Under the pieces are notes generated by a model, which was given only the letters and a program-made list of their open reading frames with translations, was not told where the DNA came from and made no database searches. Shown here piece after piece: positions 37,482 to 46,562 of a stretch of DNA of 64,000 nucleotides. The stretch spans positions 1 to 64,000 of the forward strand of contig CBDIHH010000003.1 of assembly GCA_965279095.1 (NCBI GenBank). Reading direction: 5' to 3'. This DNA is from CBDIHH01 sp965279095 (GTDB lineage: Bacteria; Pseudomonadota; Alphaproteobacteria; Caulobacterales; Caulobacteraceae). Both the position numbers and the translations under genes were made by a program. Within the stretch, counting starts at the first letter, position 1; every line of letters begins with the position of its first letter.

Positions 37482-38309
37482 ATGGCCGAGGCCACCGCCG
37501 CCGCCCCGACACCCCCCTGGACCGGAGAGGGCTTCGTCGAGCGCGCGGGCCTGCGCCTGCACTATGTCACCCTGGGAGAGGGACCGCCCCTGGTGCTGCT
37601 GCCCAAGCTGGGCGGTTGGGTGGCCGACTGGCGCCACGTGGCCCCCGACCTGGCGCGGACCCACAAGGTGATCGCCTTTGATCCCCCCGGCCACGGCGAC
37701 TCCGCGGTGAGCGGCCCGCCGCCCCTGGTGCAGACCCTGCCTGAGACCGCCGCGGCGGTGATGGCCGCGCTGGACGTCTTGGGCGTTGAGACCTTCGACC
37801 TGGTGGGCACCTCGCTGGGGGGCTGCATCTCGGTGGTGATGGCGGCGCTGTGGCCGCAGCGGGTGCGCAAGCTGGTGCTGCTGAGCGTGGCGCTCGGCAC
37901 CGCGCGGCCGTTGTCCGAGATCCTCGCCGGCGACGCCAAGACCGCGGACAAGACCTGGGGACCCGGCAACCAGCCCCTGGTGCGCCCCTTCGAGGAGACC
38001 GCCAAGGTGTTCGGCTTCACAGACCGGGCCATCCACGAGGAGCAGAACGCCAGTCGCGCCAAGGCCGGGCCGTGGGTGCGGCCGTCGTTCCTGGGGGTCG
38101 GGGTGGGCCGGGTGGTCACCTACCTGCCGCGCATCACCGCCCCGACCCTGCTGATCTACGGGGCCAACGGCGGCTACCACCAGTTCCGCGAGGCGGGGCT
38201 GGCGGGCCTGCGCGACGGTCGCGCTGTGGTGATTCCCGACGTGGGCTCCTTCACCCAGCAGGACAATCCCGCCGCCACCGCCCGGGTGCTGATCGACTTT
38301 CTGGGGTAG
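37482..38309 (+). CDS. Alpha/beta hydrolase fold protein, incomplete triad
   Basis: 275 residues from ATG 37482, with GCGAGGAGA upstream. LHYVTLGEGPPLVLLPKLGGWVADWRHVAPDL, FDPPGHGDSA and the nucleophile elbow GTSLGG are normal. The expected acid site reads LIYGANGGYHQF, and the usual GH near the C-terminus reads VGSFTQQDNP. Neither an Asp nor a His is in the usual place. It may be a weak or non-hydrolytic member. It is divergent from the hydrolase-monooxygenase pair across 189 bp. Confidence 0.83.
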   Translation: MAEATAAAPTPPWTGEGFVERAGLRLHYVTLGEGPPLVLLPKLGGWVADWRHVAPDLARTHKVIAFDPPGHGDSAVSGPPPLVQTLPETAAAVMAALDVLGVETFDLVGTSLGGCISVVMAALWPQRVRKLVLLSVALGTARPLSEILAGDAKTADKTWGPGNQPLVRPFEETAKVFGFTDRAIHEEQNASRAKAGPWVRPSFLGVGVGRVVTYLPRITAPTLLIYGANGGYHQFREAGLAGLRDGRAVVIPDVGSFTQQDNPAATARVLIDFLG

Positions 38310-38339
38310 GGCGGCGCGTCAGCGTCCGCGGCGACAGCC

Positions 38340-39884
38340 CTAGGTTTCCAGCAGGGGTTCCGTCTCGCGGTCGTCGCGACTGCGCAGGGGCAGTTCGGGC
38401 ATCAGCAGCACCAGCAGGAACGACACCGCCGCCACCGCCGCGGCGACCACGAACACCGAGCCGATGGCCTCACGGTAGGCCGAGATGACCAGGGCCTTCC
38501 TCACCGGCTCCATCGCCGCGATCTTGCCGATGCCGCTCTGCAGCAGCTCAGCGGCGTCGACCCCCAGGGCGCGCTGGGTCAGCGCCTCGGTGAGGCGCAC
38601 GGTCATCAGGCCCCCGAACAGGGAGACCCCCATGGCGCCGCCCAGGGAGCGGGTGAAGGACAGGGTCGCGGTGGCGGCGCCCAGTCGTTCGCGCGGGACG
38701 GCGTTCTGAACCGCGACGGTCATGTTGGGCATGGTCAGGCCCATCCCGCAGCCCATAACCGCCAGGCACAGCTCGATCGGCAGGGCGCCATGACTGTGGG
38801 AGGTGAAGTAGGACATGGCGACCATGGTCGAGGCCGTCGTGGCGCAGCCCGCCACCAGGAAGGCCTTGTAGCGCCCGGTGAGGGAGACGATGTGCCCGCC
38901 CAGCACCGAGGCCAGGATCATGCCGCCGATCTGCGGCGTCAGCAGCAGGCCCGCCTGATACGGCTCGACCCCCAGGACCAGCTGGAAATACAGGGACATG
39001 AACACCATCACCCCGAACATCCCCAGGGAGTTCAGGCCGGTGACAGAGGCGCCGATGCGGAAGACCATGTTCTTGAACATGTCGAGCGCGATGATCGGCT
39101 CGGGCGCCCGGCGTTCCTGGAAGAACAGGGCGGCCGCCAGCACCAGGGCCCCGGCGGCCAGGCCGAGGATCTGCGGCGAGCGCCATCCATATTCGGCGCC
39201 GCCCCAGCTCAGAACCAGCATGATGGCGCTGGTCGCCGCCATCACCAGCACCACCCCCAGATAGTCGAGCTGGTGGCGCACCGGCGCGTTCTTCTTCTTC
39301 AGGGCGATCGAGATCAGGAACAGGGCCAGGGCCCCGACCGGCAGGTTGACGTAGAAGATCCACCGCCAGGACAGGGCCGAGGTGAGGAAGCCGCCGATCA
39401 GGGGGCCGGTGACGCTGCACACGGCCCAGACGCCGGTGAACAGTCCCTGGTAGCGGGGCCGCTCGCGGGGCTCGAGGATGTCGCCGATGGTAGTCTGGGC
39501 CAGGGTCATCAGCCCGCCCGCTCCCAGCCCCTGCAAGGCGCGGAAGGCGATCAACTGGCCCATGCTCTGGGCGACGCCGCACAAGGCCGAGCCCAGCAGG
39601 AAAAGACCGATGGCGACATAGAACAGGGGCTTGCGCCCATAGGTGTCCGACAGCTTGCCGTAGAGCGGCGTTGTCATGGTGGCGGTGAGCATGAAGGCCG
39701 TCACCACCCAAGACAGGTGGGCCAGGCCGCCGAGGTCGCTGACGATGCGCGGCAGGGCGGTGGAGACGATGTTCTGGTCCAGCGCCGCCAGGACCATGGC
39801 CATCATCAGGCCGGCGAGCACCATCCGGAACTCCCGACGCGACAGGGGCGCGGGGGTGGAGGTATCGGCCGCAATGTCAGTCAT
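38340..39884 (-). CDS. DHA2-family MFS drug exporter (14 TM)
   Basis: 514 residues with 14 hydrophobic segments. Motifs are LDQNIVSTALPRIVSDLGG (motif D1), LYGKLSDTYGRKP (motif A), and GLGAGGLMTLAQTTIGDILEPRERPRYQGLFTGVWAVCSVTGPLIGG (motif C region). Proton-driven efflux in the inner membrane, EmrB/QacA-like. No regulator or membrane-fusion protein lies next to it. The start ATG 39884 gives MTDIAADTS. Confidence 0.92.
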   Translation of the reverse strand: MTDIAADTSTPAPLSRREFRMVLAGLMMAMVLAALDQNIVSTALPRIVSDLGGLAHLSWVVTAFMLTATMTTPLYGKLSDTYGRKPLFYVAIGLFLLGSALCGVAQSMGQLIAFRALQGLGAGGLMTLAQTTIGDILEPRERPRYQGLFTGVWAVCSVTGPLIGGFLTSALSWRWIFYVNLPVGALALFLISIALKKKNAPVRHQLDYLGVVLVMAATSAIMLVLSWGGAEYGWRSPQILGLAAGALVLAAALFFQERRAPEPIIALDMFKNMVFRIGASVTGLNSLGMFGVMVFMSLYFQLVLGVEPYQAGLLLTPQIGGMILASVLGGHIVSLTGRYKAFLVAGCATTASTMVAMSYFTSHSHGALPIELCLAVMGCGMGLTMPNMTVAVQNAVPRERLGAATATLSFTRSLGGAMGVSLFGGLMTVRLTEALTQRALGVDAAELLQSGIGKIAAMEPVRKALVISAYREAIGSVFVVAAAVAAVSFLLVLLMPELPLRSRDDRETEPLLET

Positions 39885-39922
39885 GAGCCTGACCTAGGGG
39901 CAAGCCGCCGACGATGCAATTG

Positions 39923-39965
39923 CGCCCGGGCGATTTCTCCGCATCGCGGTGTCTTCGCCCGGGCG
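39923..39965. repeat. Perfect 11-bp inverted repeat
   Basis: CGCCCGGGCGA (39923-39933) and TCGCCCGGGCG (39955-39965) are exact complements 21 nt apart. They sit between the end of the gene at 39979 and the start of the exporter gene, both on the minus strand. The repeat could terminate the first gene or be an operator of the exporter. No T-run follows. Confidence 0.5.
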
Positions 39966-39978
39966 AGGGGCAGGGGCG

Positions 39979-40527
39979 CTAGACGTTCGGAGGACCGTTG
40001 TCGGTCCAGTTCTGCCAGTCCTTGGTGACGAAGACCTCGTCGATCAGGGTGCGCTGGAAGCAGACATCGTCGCGGAACCACTGCCAGGTGCGGGCGCGGT
40101 GCTTGTTGTCGGCCGACACCTGGATCATCTCATAGAGATAGAGGCCATCGTCGCCCTTGCGCGTCCAGTTGAGGCAGGTGGAGCGGTTGTAGTCGTCCGG
40201 CTGGAAGGCCGCGGCCCAGCCCTTGATGAGATCGTTGTCCCACCAGATGCGGCCGGCGTCGTACCAGGCCGGGAAATCGCGCACCTCGCTGCGGCCGTCC
40301 TCCCAGAAATAGTAGTTGGTCTGGTGGTAGGGGTGGGGCCCGTCCTCGGGCACCCGGCACAGCAGCCGCGACCTGTGCTGGTCGGTCAGAGCCCCGGTCT
40401 TGGCGTCATAGTAGCGGTACCAACCCTCCCAGACGCCCTCGGCGTCGGCCAGAAGGGGCATCGCCGCGCAAAGCTCGGCCTTGGTGGCCCGTTTCTCGGG
40501 AGGCTTGAACGAGGGCATCGCATTCAT
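39979..40527 (-). CDS. Soluble protein of unknown function, Trp-rich
   Basis: 182 residues from ATG 40527; an ATG three codons later is possible. No signal or membrane segment. Rich in Trp and Tyr: GVWEGWYRYYDAKTG, TNYYFWEDGRSEV, RIWWDNDLIKGWAAAF, TWQWFRDDVCFQRTLIDE. Alternating beta-type segments suggest a lipocalin-like barrel that binds a small hydrophobic ligand, which is inference. No family is recognised. It is divergent from the ECF sigma gene. Confidence 0.72.
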   Translation of the reverse strand: MNAMPSFKPPEKRATKAELCAAMPLLADAEGVWEGWYRYYDAKTGALTDQHRSRLLCRVPEDGPHPYHQTNYYFWEDGRSEVRDFPAWYDAGRIWWDNDLIKGWAAAFQPDDYNRSTCLNWTRKGDDGLYLYEMIQVSADNKHRARTWQWFRDDVCFQRTLIDEVFVTKDWQNWTDNGPPNV

Positions 40528-40718
40528 GGGGCAGGGTATCCAGCGCTGGAAGGAGATGCAGGCTCGTCAGCATCGTCCATGAAAGCAATGCCAAACCGCC
40601 CTTGCATCCAGCAACCGGACATCGCCGTCCCGCCCGCCGCTGCGGCCGTTAAGGAAGCCCGCGCCCCGACCGTCTGATCCATGTAGGCTATCGGGAGCGG
40701 CCAGGGGGATGTCGCAGC

Positions 40719-41297
40719 GTGGCGCCGAATAGACGGCACATCGTGGCTTGGGTGGGGCGCGAGGTTATGCCTCACGAAGGCGCCGTTCGCGTCTGGCTGC
40801 GCCGTTCCCTTGTCAGCGCCGAGGACATCGACGACCTGATCCAGGAGGCCTACTGCAAGCTCTCGGCCCTCGACAGCGTCGATCACATCGAGCGGCCGGA
40901 CGGCTACTTCTTCCAGATCGTGCGCAACCTGCTCACCGAACGGATGCGGCGGGCGAAGATCGTCCGGTTCGAGGCCTTTACGGAAAGGGACGCGTCAACC
41001 GTCTGTTCCGAAGAGCCGTCCGCAGAACGGACGACGGCGTCGAGACAGGAACTGGCCAGGGTCCAGCGGCTGATCGCTGGATTGCCCGACCGGTGCCGGC
41101 GGATCTTCGAGTTGCGGAAGATCGAAGGCGTGCCCCAGCGGGACATCGCCCGCCTGCTGGGGGTGAGCGAAAGTACTGTGGAGAATGACGCCGTGAAGGG
41201 CATGCGTCTGATCCTCAAAGCCCTGCGGGCCGAGGGCGAAGCGTTGGAAGATCGTAAGGTAGTTGATGAGCGGCCGAGAACACGCAAACGAGATTGA
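40719..41297 (+). CDS. ECF sigma factor, FecI-like
   Basis: About 192 residues from GTG 40719. Region 2 reads AEDIDDLIQEAYCKLSALDSV..DGYFFQIVRNLLTERMRR, and region 4 reads LPDRCRRIFELRKIEGVPQRDIARLLGVSESTVENDAVKG. Its 3' end overlaps the FecR gene by 32 bp. Sigma-FecR-STN receptor is the classic cell-surface signalling trio: ligand binding to the receptor frees the sigma factor to transcribe the receptor operon. GTG is preceded by AGGGGGA; ATG 40767 is an alternative start. Confidence 0.9.
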   Translation: MAPNRRHIVAWVGREVMPHEGAVRVWLRRSLVSAEDIDDLIQEAYCKLSALDSVDHIERPDGYFFQIVRNLLTERMRRAKIVRFEAFTERDASTVCSEEPSAERTTASRQELARVQRLIAGLPDRCRRIFELRKIEGVPQRDIARLLGVSESTVENDAVKGMRLILKALRAEGEALEDRKVVDERPRTRKRD

Positions 41298-42225
41298 GGC
41301 GGACGCCGTCCGCTGGGTTTGGAGGCTCGACGCGGAGGGACGCACCCCTGCGTTGGAAACAGAGCTTCAGGCCTGGCTGGACGGGGATCCCCGTCGCTGC
41401 GGCGCGCTGCTGCAGGCCGAGGCGGCCTGGGCGGTGCTCGACAGCGCGCGCCGGCCGGACCGCGATCTGGAACCGGCCCCGGCGCGCGCGTCGCGCCCCC
41501 ATCGCCGCGCCCTGCTGGCGGGCGGCGGTGCCATCGCCGCCTCCGTCGCCGGGGCGGGGACCCTGCTGCTGTCGCGCGAGCGCTACGGCACCCGCCTGGG
41601 CGAAATCCGTCGCGTGCCCCTGAGGGACGGTTCCACGGCGGCGATCAACACCCAGAGTCTGGTGGATGTGGCCATGACGCCGGAGGTGCGGGCGGTGACC
41701 CTGGCCCGGGGAGAGGCCTGGTTCAACGTCGCCAAAAATCCCCGTCGGCCCTTCGTGGTCAAGGCTGGGGACGTCCGCGTCCAGGCGGTCGGCACGGCCT
41801 TTTCCGTTCGCCGGCTGGACATGGGAGTCGAGGTCTTGGTCACCGAAGGGGTGGTCGAGACCTGGACCGTCGCCGCCCCCGACCAGAGAATTCGTGTGGT
41901 CGCCGGCGCCAAGGCCCTGATCAGCGCCGACGCGGGCATCGTCGAGACGGCCGCGCGCGCCTCCGAGATCGACCGCAAGCTGGCCTGGCGGGCCGGCGAG
42001 ATCGACCTGGCCGGAGAAAGCCTCGCCGAGGCGGTGGCCGAATTCAACCGCTACAACGATCGAAAGCTGGTGATCGCCGACCGCAGCCTGCTGCAGCAGA
42101 GCCTGTACGGCGTCTTCCGCACCGACGATCCGGAAGGCTTCGCCAAGGCCGCCGGCCTCAGCCTCGGGGCGTCGGTGAAGGCCTCGGGCGTCGACACCAT
42201 CGAGATCGGCGCGCAAAAAGGCTAA
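41266..42225 (+). CDS. FecR-family anti-sigma factor
   Basis: 319 residues from ATG 41266. An N-terminal sigma-binding DUF4880-like region (ADAVRWVWRLDAEGRTPALETELQAWL) is followed by one membrane segment (about 80-101, LLAGGGAIAASVAGAGTLLL). The periplasmic FecR domain includes VPLRDGSTAAINTQSLVDV, RGEAWFNVAKNPRRPFVV and AVGTAFSVR. The C-terminal part (IDLAGESLAEAVAEFNRYN) would contact the receptor STN domain. It relays the signal across the inner membrane. Confidence 0.92.
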   Translation: MSGREHANEIEADAVRWVWRLDAEGRTPALETELQAWLDGDPRRCGALLQAEAAWAVLDSARRPDRDLEPAPARASRPHRRALLAGGGAIAASVAGAGTLLLSRERYGTRLGEIRRVPLRDGSTAAINTQSLVDVAMTPEVRAVTLARGEAWFNVAKNPRRPFVVKAGDVRVQAVGTAFSVRRLDMGVEVLVTEGVVETWTVAAPDQRIRVVAGAKALISADAGIVETAARASEIDRKLAWRAGEIDLAGESLAEAVAEFNRYNDRKLVIADRSLLQQSLYGVFRTDDPEGFAKAAGLSLGASVKASGVDTIEIGAQKG

Positions 42226-42322
42226 AAAAAGGCAGCGCCGCAGTACGGAAGTTCTCGCCCCAAGCTTCTTCTTATGTGAGACCGCATAACGCGGGTCGAA
42301 ACAAGAAACGAGAGGGGCGACC

Positions 42323-45300
42323 ATGGCCTATATCCCGCGTGTATCCTTGCGCGACTGCTTGATGTCGGCCGCGGCCGTCGCCGTGCTGGCCGCGCCCGGC
42401 TGGGCCCATGCGCAGTCCAAGACGTTCGACATCCCTGCCCAACCGGCGGCCACGGGCGTGGCCACCTTCGCCCGGCAGGCCGATATCCAGATCCTCATCT
42501 CCGGCGCGGACGCGCGCGAGCGGCGCACCAATGCCGTGCAAGGCGCCCATGAGATCGACCAGGCCCTGAGCCTGCTGCTGTCGGGCACCGGCCTGACCTA
42601 CCGAATGACGGGGCCCCAGACCTATACAGTGATGGCCGCGGGGGAGGCCCGTCCGGCGGCCGACCCGGGGGGCGGAAACGCCGCCTCCACCGTCCTGGAC
42701 GACATCCTGGTCACCGCCCGTAACCGCGCGGAATCGGTTCAGAACATTCCCCTGTCGATCACCGCCCTGGACAGCGGCCAGATCGAGCGCCAGCGAGTCC
42801 AGACCTTCTCCGACGTGGCCCGGCTGACGCCCAGCCTCGTGTTCGACAAGGGCTTCGGCACCCAGGATACCCGGCCGGTCATCCGCGGCCTGCCGTCGTC
42901 CCGCGGCCGCCCGCCCGTCGGCGTCCTGGTCGACGGGGTCGATACCTCGTCCGAATCCATGGGCGTGTCGTCCGGCGGCAGCAGCCTGCTCAATCTTCGC
43001 GCCATCGATGTCGAGCGGATCGAGGTGGTGAAGGGTCCGCAGAGCGCCCTCTACGGCCGGGTCGCTTTCGGCGGCGCCATCAACTATGTGACCAAGAAGC
43101 CGTCCGACACCTTCGGCATCGAGCTGGGCGGCGAGGCGGGCCAGTACGACACCTATGAGATCCGCGGCGCCGTCACCGGTCCGCTGAACGACCAGTTCGC
43201 CTTTCGGATCAACGCTTTCCACGCCGAGAGCGACGGCTTCCACCGGAACGTCATCACCAACAATCGCATCGGCGGCTACGACAGCGATGGCGGCGGCGTC
43301 TCCATCAGCTTCAAGCCGAACGCCAACTTCTCCGCCCTGGCCAACGTCTCCTATTCAAAGGACAATTTTGAGCCGGCCGCTCAATACTACGTGGGCGCGC
43401 CTACCAACGCCTATGTGACGCTTCCCCTGCCGGCGGGCATCGCCGGCGTTCCCGTGGGGGTCGGCGCGGGGGTCCCGCTTCCGGCGAGCACCCAGGGCGT
43501 CCCCTTTGGCGAGATCCGCATCCCGCCGGGCGGGATCCGCCTCAGCCGCAATCCCCGCACCGGTTCCGAATATCCGGGGTTTGATCTGGAGACCCTGCGC
43601 GAGAACCTGCACCTGGAGTACAGGCTTGGCGAATTCGCGACCCTGACGTCCATCACGTCCCATACCAAGGCCGAGTTCTCGACCCTCGAGGACACGGACT
43701 TTTACGGCTTCGAGTCGACGACCGTCGCCGGTCCCAACGGCCCGGTGGTGGCCGAGAATTCTCCGCGCGCCGGGGAGACCCGCCTGGAAGACGGCGAGGT
43801 CGAGCAGTGGAACCAGGAACTGCGGATCGGCAATCTCGACGGCGGGCCGTTTCGCTGGGCGATTGGCGGCCTCTACTGGTCGGAAGACTACAGCCAGAAC
43901 GCCAAGGCCCAGACCCACGTGGTCGCCGCCGGGCTGAGCGCGGCGCGCAACATCGCCCTGTCCTCGTCGACCTTCCCCGACGGCATCGGGGTGCGCAACA
44001 CCGAACACTACTCGATCTATGGCATTGCCGAATACGACTTCATGACCAACTGGACCGCCAGCGTGGAAGTGCGGTCCGCGCGGGAGGAATACGACTATGT
44101 GTTCGCGCCCTTCTTCGCCCTGGGTCCGCTGAACGCCCAGGGGTTCTTCCCCGTCAACGTGTCTCTGCAGCCCCCGCCGGCGTCTTCGAAGAGCACCTAT
44201 ACGACGCCGAAGTTCCTTCTGCGCTACAAGCCGAGCGACGACATGATGGTCTACGCCTCGGCGGCCGAGGGCATCAAGCCTGCGGGCTTCTCGACCCTCG
44301 GCACCTCCGATCCGCGGATCGCCAAGTTCGATGTCGAAAAGCTGTGGAACTATGAACTCGGCTTCAAGAGCCGCCTGTTCGACCGCCGCCTGACCCTGAA
44401 CGCCGCCGCCTTCTACATGAAATACACGGGCAAGCAGGTGAGCGTCGCCATCCCGGTGAACTTCACGGTCACCGGCTTCACCAACGCCATTCAGAACGCG
44501 GGCGGGGCCGAGGTGAAGGGCTTGGAACTCGACGCCGCCTGGACCCCGGTCAACAACCTGACGCTGACGGCCGCCTACACCTACCTCGACGCAAAGTATA
44601 CGGACTACGAGGTCAATATTAACTCGGCGCTGACGGCGGTTCTGGTCAACGGCAGCTGCACGCCGGTGATCATCGGCACGGGCCGCTTCTGCCGCACCAA
44701 TCTGTCGGGCAACCGACTGGAGCGGTCGCCCAAGCACGCCTTCGTCGGCTCGGCCCGCTACGAGCACCCGATCACCGACACGATCAGCGGTTTCATCGAG
44801 GGCGACGTTCGCTACACCAGCGACCGGCAATCAACGGAATACACCAAATATATCATTCCGGCGAAGACCACCGTGAACATGCGGATCGGCGTTCAGTCAG
44901 AGCGTTGGACGGCGCTGGCCTATCTGGACAATGTGCTGGACGACGACACCATCACCAGCGCCATCCTGGTCGGCGACAATTTCCAGCCCGGCACGGCGGC
45001 CTTCCTGGTCAATGCTCCGGAGCCCCGTCGCGCCGGCGTGCGCGTGTCCTACAAGTGGAACGCCGCGCCGCCGGCCCCGCCCCCGCCGCCTGAACCGCCG
45101 CCTCCCCCGCCCCCGCCGCCGCCGCCCCCTCCGCCCCCGCCGCCGGTGGCCTATGAGGCGCGGGAATTCGTGGTCTACTTCCCCTTCGACCAGTATGTCC
45201 TGACCCCGGAAGCCCAGCAGGTCATCGCCCAGGCGGCCGACTATGCGAAGACCGGATCTGCGACGCGGGTCGTGGTGGTCGGCCACGCCGACACCTCGGG

Positions 45301-45490
45301 CTCGGCGGCCTACAACGTGAGGCTCTCTGAGCGTCGCGCCAAGGCGACCGCCGACGCCCTGGTCGGCTCGGGCCTGGCCCAGACCGCCCTGGCGGTCGAC
45401 TGGAAGGGCGAGGCTGAACCGGCCGTCGCCACCGGCGACTGGGTCAAGGAGCCGCTGAACCGCCGCGCCACCATCAACATCAACTTCTAG
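42323..45490 (+). CDS. TonB-dependent transducer fused to OmpA-like domain
   Basis: 1055 residues in one uninterrupted frame. A signal peptide is followed by an STN signalling domain (about 33-110, FDIPAQPAATGVATFARQ), the TonB box LDDILVTARNR (about 124), a plug and a barrel that ends normally at GVRVSYKW (about 910). Then come a Pro-rich linker (about 913-943, including a long uninterrupted Pro run) and an OmpA-like peptidoglycan-binding domain (about 944-1055) with VVVVGHADTSGSAAYN and LSERRAKATADAL. The OmpA domain keeps the Asp and Arg that bind diaminopimelate. Receptors normally stop at the last strand, so the fusion is exceptional. It lies behind sigma-FecR and is probably their target. 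Confidence 0.95.
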   Translation: MAYIPRVSLRDCLMSAAAVAVLAAPGWAHAQSKTFDIPAQPAATGVATFARQADIQILISGADARERRTNAVQGAHEIDQALSLLLSGTGLTYRMTGPQTYTVMAAGEARPAADPGGGNAASTVLDDILVTARNRAESVQNIPLSITALDSGQIERQRVQTFSDVARLTPSLVFDKGFGTQDTRPVIRGLPSSRGRPPVGVLVDGVDTSSESMGVSSGGSSLLNLRAIDVERIEVVKGPQSALYGRVAFGGAINYVTKKPSDTFGIELGGEAGQYDTYEIRGAVTGPLNDQFAFRINAFHAESDGFHRNVITNNRIGGYDSDGGGVSISFKPNANFSALANVSYSKDNFEPAAQYYVGAPTNAYVTLPLPAGIAGVPVGVGAGVPLPASTQGVPFGEIRIPPGGIRLSRNPRTGSEYPGFDLETLRENLHLEYRLGEFATLTSITSHTKAEFSTLEDTDFYGFESTTVAGPNGPVVAENSPRAGETRLEDGEVEQWNQELRIGNLDGGPFRWAIGGLYWSEDYSQNAKAQTHVVAAGLSAARNIALSSSTFPDGIGVRNTEHYSIYGIAEYDFMTNWTASVEVRSAREEYDYVFAPFFALGPLNAQGFFPVNVSLQPPPASSKSTYTTPKFLLRYKPSDDMMVYASAAEGIKPAGFSTLGTSDPRIAKFDVEKLWNYELGFKSRLFDRRLTLNAAAFYMKYTGKQVSVAIPVNFTVTGFTNAIQNAGGAEVKGLELDAAWTPVNNLTLTAAYTYLDAKYTDYEVNINSALTAVLVNGSCTPVIIGTGRFCRTNLSGNRLERSPKHAFVGSARYEHPITDTISGFIEGDVRYTSDRQSTEYTKYIIPAKTTVNMRIGVQSERWTALAYLDNVLDDDTITSAILVGDNFQPGTAAFLVNAPEPRRAGVRVSYKWNAAPPAPPPPPEPPPPPPPPPPPPPPPPPVAYEAREFVVYFPFDQYVLTPEAQQVIAQAADYAKTGSATRVVVVGHADTSGSAAYNVRLSERRAKATADALVGSGLAQTALAVDWKGEAEPAVATGDWVKEPLNRRATININF

Positions 45491-45568
45491 CCCTGGACCT
45501 CAGCCGGTGCGGGAGCCGCTCGTGGCTTCCGCATCGACGGGCGTCCGCCGTGTCTGGAGCGACATGCG

Positions 45569-46549
45569 ATGACTCCTTTCGCGGATATGCCCCTGGCCCG
45601 ACGGGCCTTTCTGATGGCCGCAGCGCCGGCGGCGGCCCTGCTGGCGGCCCCCGCCGGCTCCGAGGCGCGGTCCCGCTGGCGCCCCGATTTCGACAACGCC
45701 CAGGATAACGTCGACGCCTATATCAAGATGACCTCGAGCCAGGCCGACGAGCCGGTGTTCGGCTGGTTCAGCGGGCATGTCTTCTCCCTGGTGGACAACC
45801 AGCCGCTGCTGCCGCTGATGGGGGTCGAGGGGTTCGGCGTCGGCGGCGGTTCGCGCAATCCCGACGGCTCCTACGCCACCCACTGGAAGGAGGTCGGCTA
45901 CTACACCGACCTTAAGACCGGCGCCGTGCTCGACTTTTGGGACAACCCCTTCAACGGGGAGCGGACCGAGGTCATGCACATCTACATTCCGACCATTTCC
46001 AGCACGATAACCCCGTCCTTCAAGACCCAGGCCCTGCGCCCGCGGTTCAAGGACGTGAAGATCGAGCATCCCAACTACCGTCATCGCGGCGAGCCAGGCG
46101 ACCCCTTCATCCTGCCCTGGTTCCAGGCGGGGGACACCGTCACCCTTTGGATGGACGGATCCGCCGTGGCCCCCAACCCCCTGTCGCCGACCGAATGGCC
46201 GCGGGAGTCCAACGGCCCCCTGACCCGCATCGCCGAGCAGACGATGTACACCGCCAAGGCGAGCGAATTCTTCGACCCGGGGCGGACCCATGTGGACCAC
46301 GTCGGCGCCTGGAACCGGATCTCGCCCTGGCTGCCGTTCATGCTGATGGGGCAGGCGCCGGGCGGTCTGATGATCCGCGCCACCACCCGCAGCTTCCGCA
46401 ACTACGAGGAACTGCCCGCCTGGCTGACCGCCTACACCGCAAAACACTATCCGGAGATCATGAATCCGCGGCTTAATCCGGCCCTGAAGAACGAGTCCTC
46501 CACCGAGCGCTTCAAACGCGAGCGCCGCCCCGCCCCTCTCAGACCCTGA
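45569..46549 (+). CDS. DUF1838 protein 1, Tat-exported candidate
   Basis: 326 residues. The N-terminus PLARRAFLMAAAPAAALLAAPAGSEA is a likely twin-arginine signal. The mature part follows the DUF1838 pattern: NAQDNVDAYIKMTSSQ, PVFGWFSGHVFSLVDNQPLLPLMGVEGFGV, VGYYTDLKTGAVLDFWDNPFNGE. The C-terminal LPFMLMGQAPGGLMIRATTRSF also fits. Function is unknown for the family. It lies 78 bp after the receptor-OmpA gene on the same strand, so co-transcription is likely. It is the most divergent of the three copies. Confidence 0.85.
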   Translation: MTPFADMPLARRAFLMAAAPAAALLAAPAGSEARSRWRPDFDNAQDNVDAYIKMTSSQADEPVFGWFSGHVFSLVDNQPLLPLMGVEGFGVGGGSRNPDGSYATHWKEVGYYTDLKTGAVLDFWDNPFNGERTEVMHIYIPTISSTITPSFKTQALRPRFKDVKIEHPNYRHRGEPGDPFILPWFQAGDTVTLWMDGSAVAPNPLSPTEWPRESNGPLTRIAEQTMYTAKASEFFDPGRTHVDHVGAWNRISPWLPFMLMGQAPGGLMIRATTRSFRNYEELPAWLTAYTAKHYPEIMNPRLNPALKNESSTERFKRERRPAPLRP

Positions 46550-46562
46550 CGGAGTTCATCCC

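Noticed and set aside
42323..45490. Receptor-OmpA fusion considered as a frameshift or missed stop between two genes
   Set aside because: The frame is continuous, the Pro-rich linker uses mixed Pro codons as in real coding sequence, and there is no ribosome binding site or start at the OmpA part. A sequencing artefact would need to remove both stop and start.
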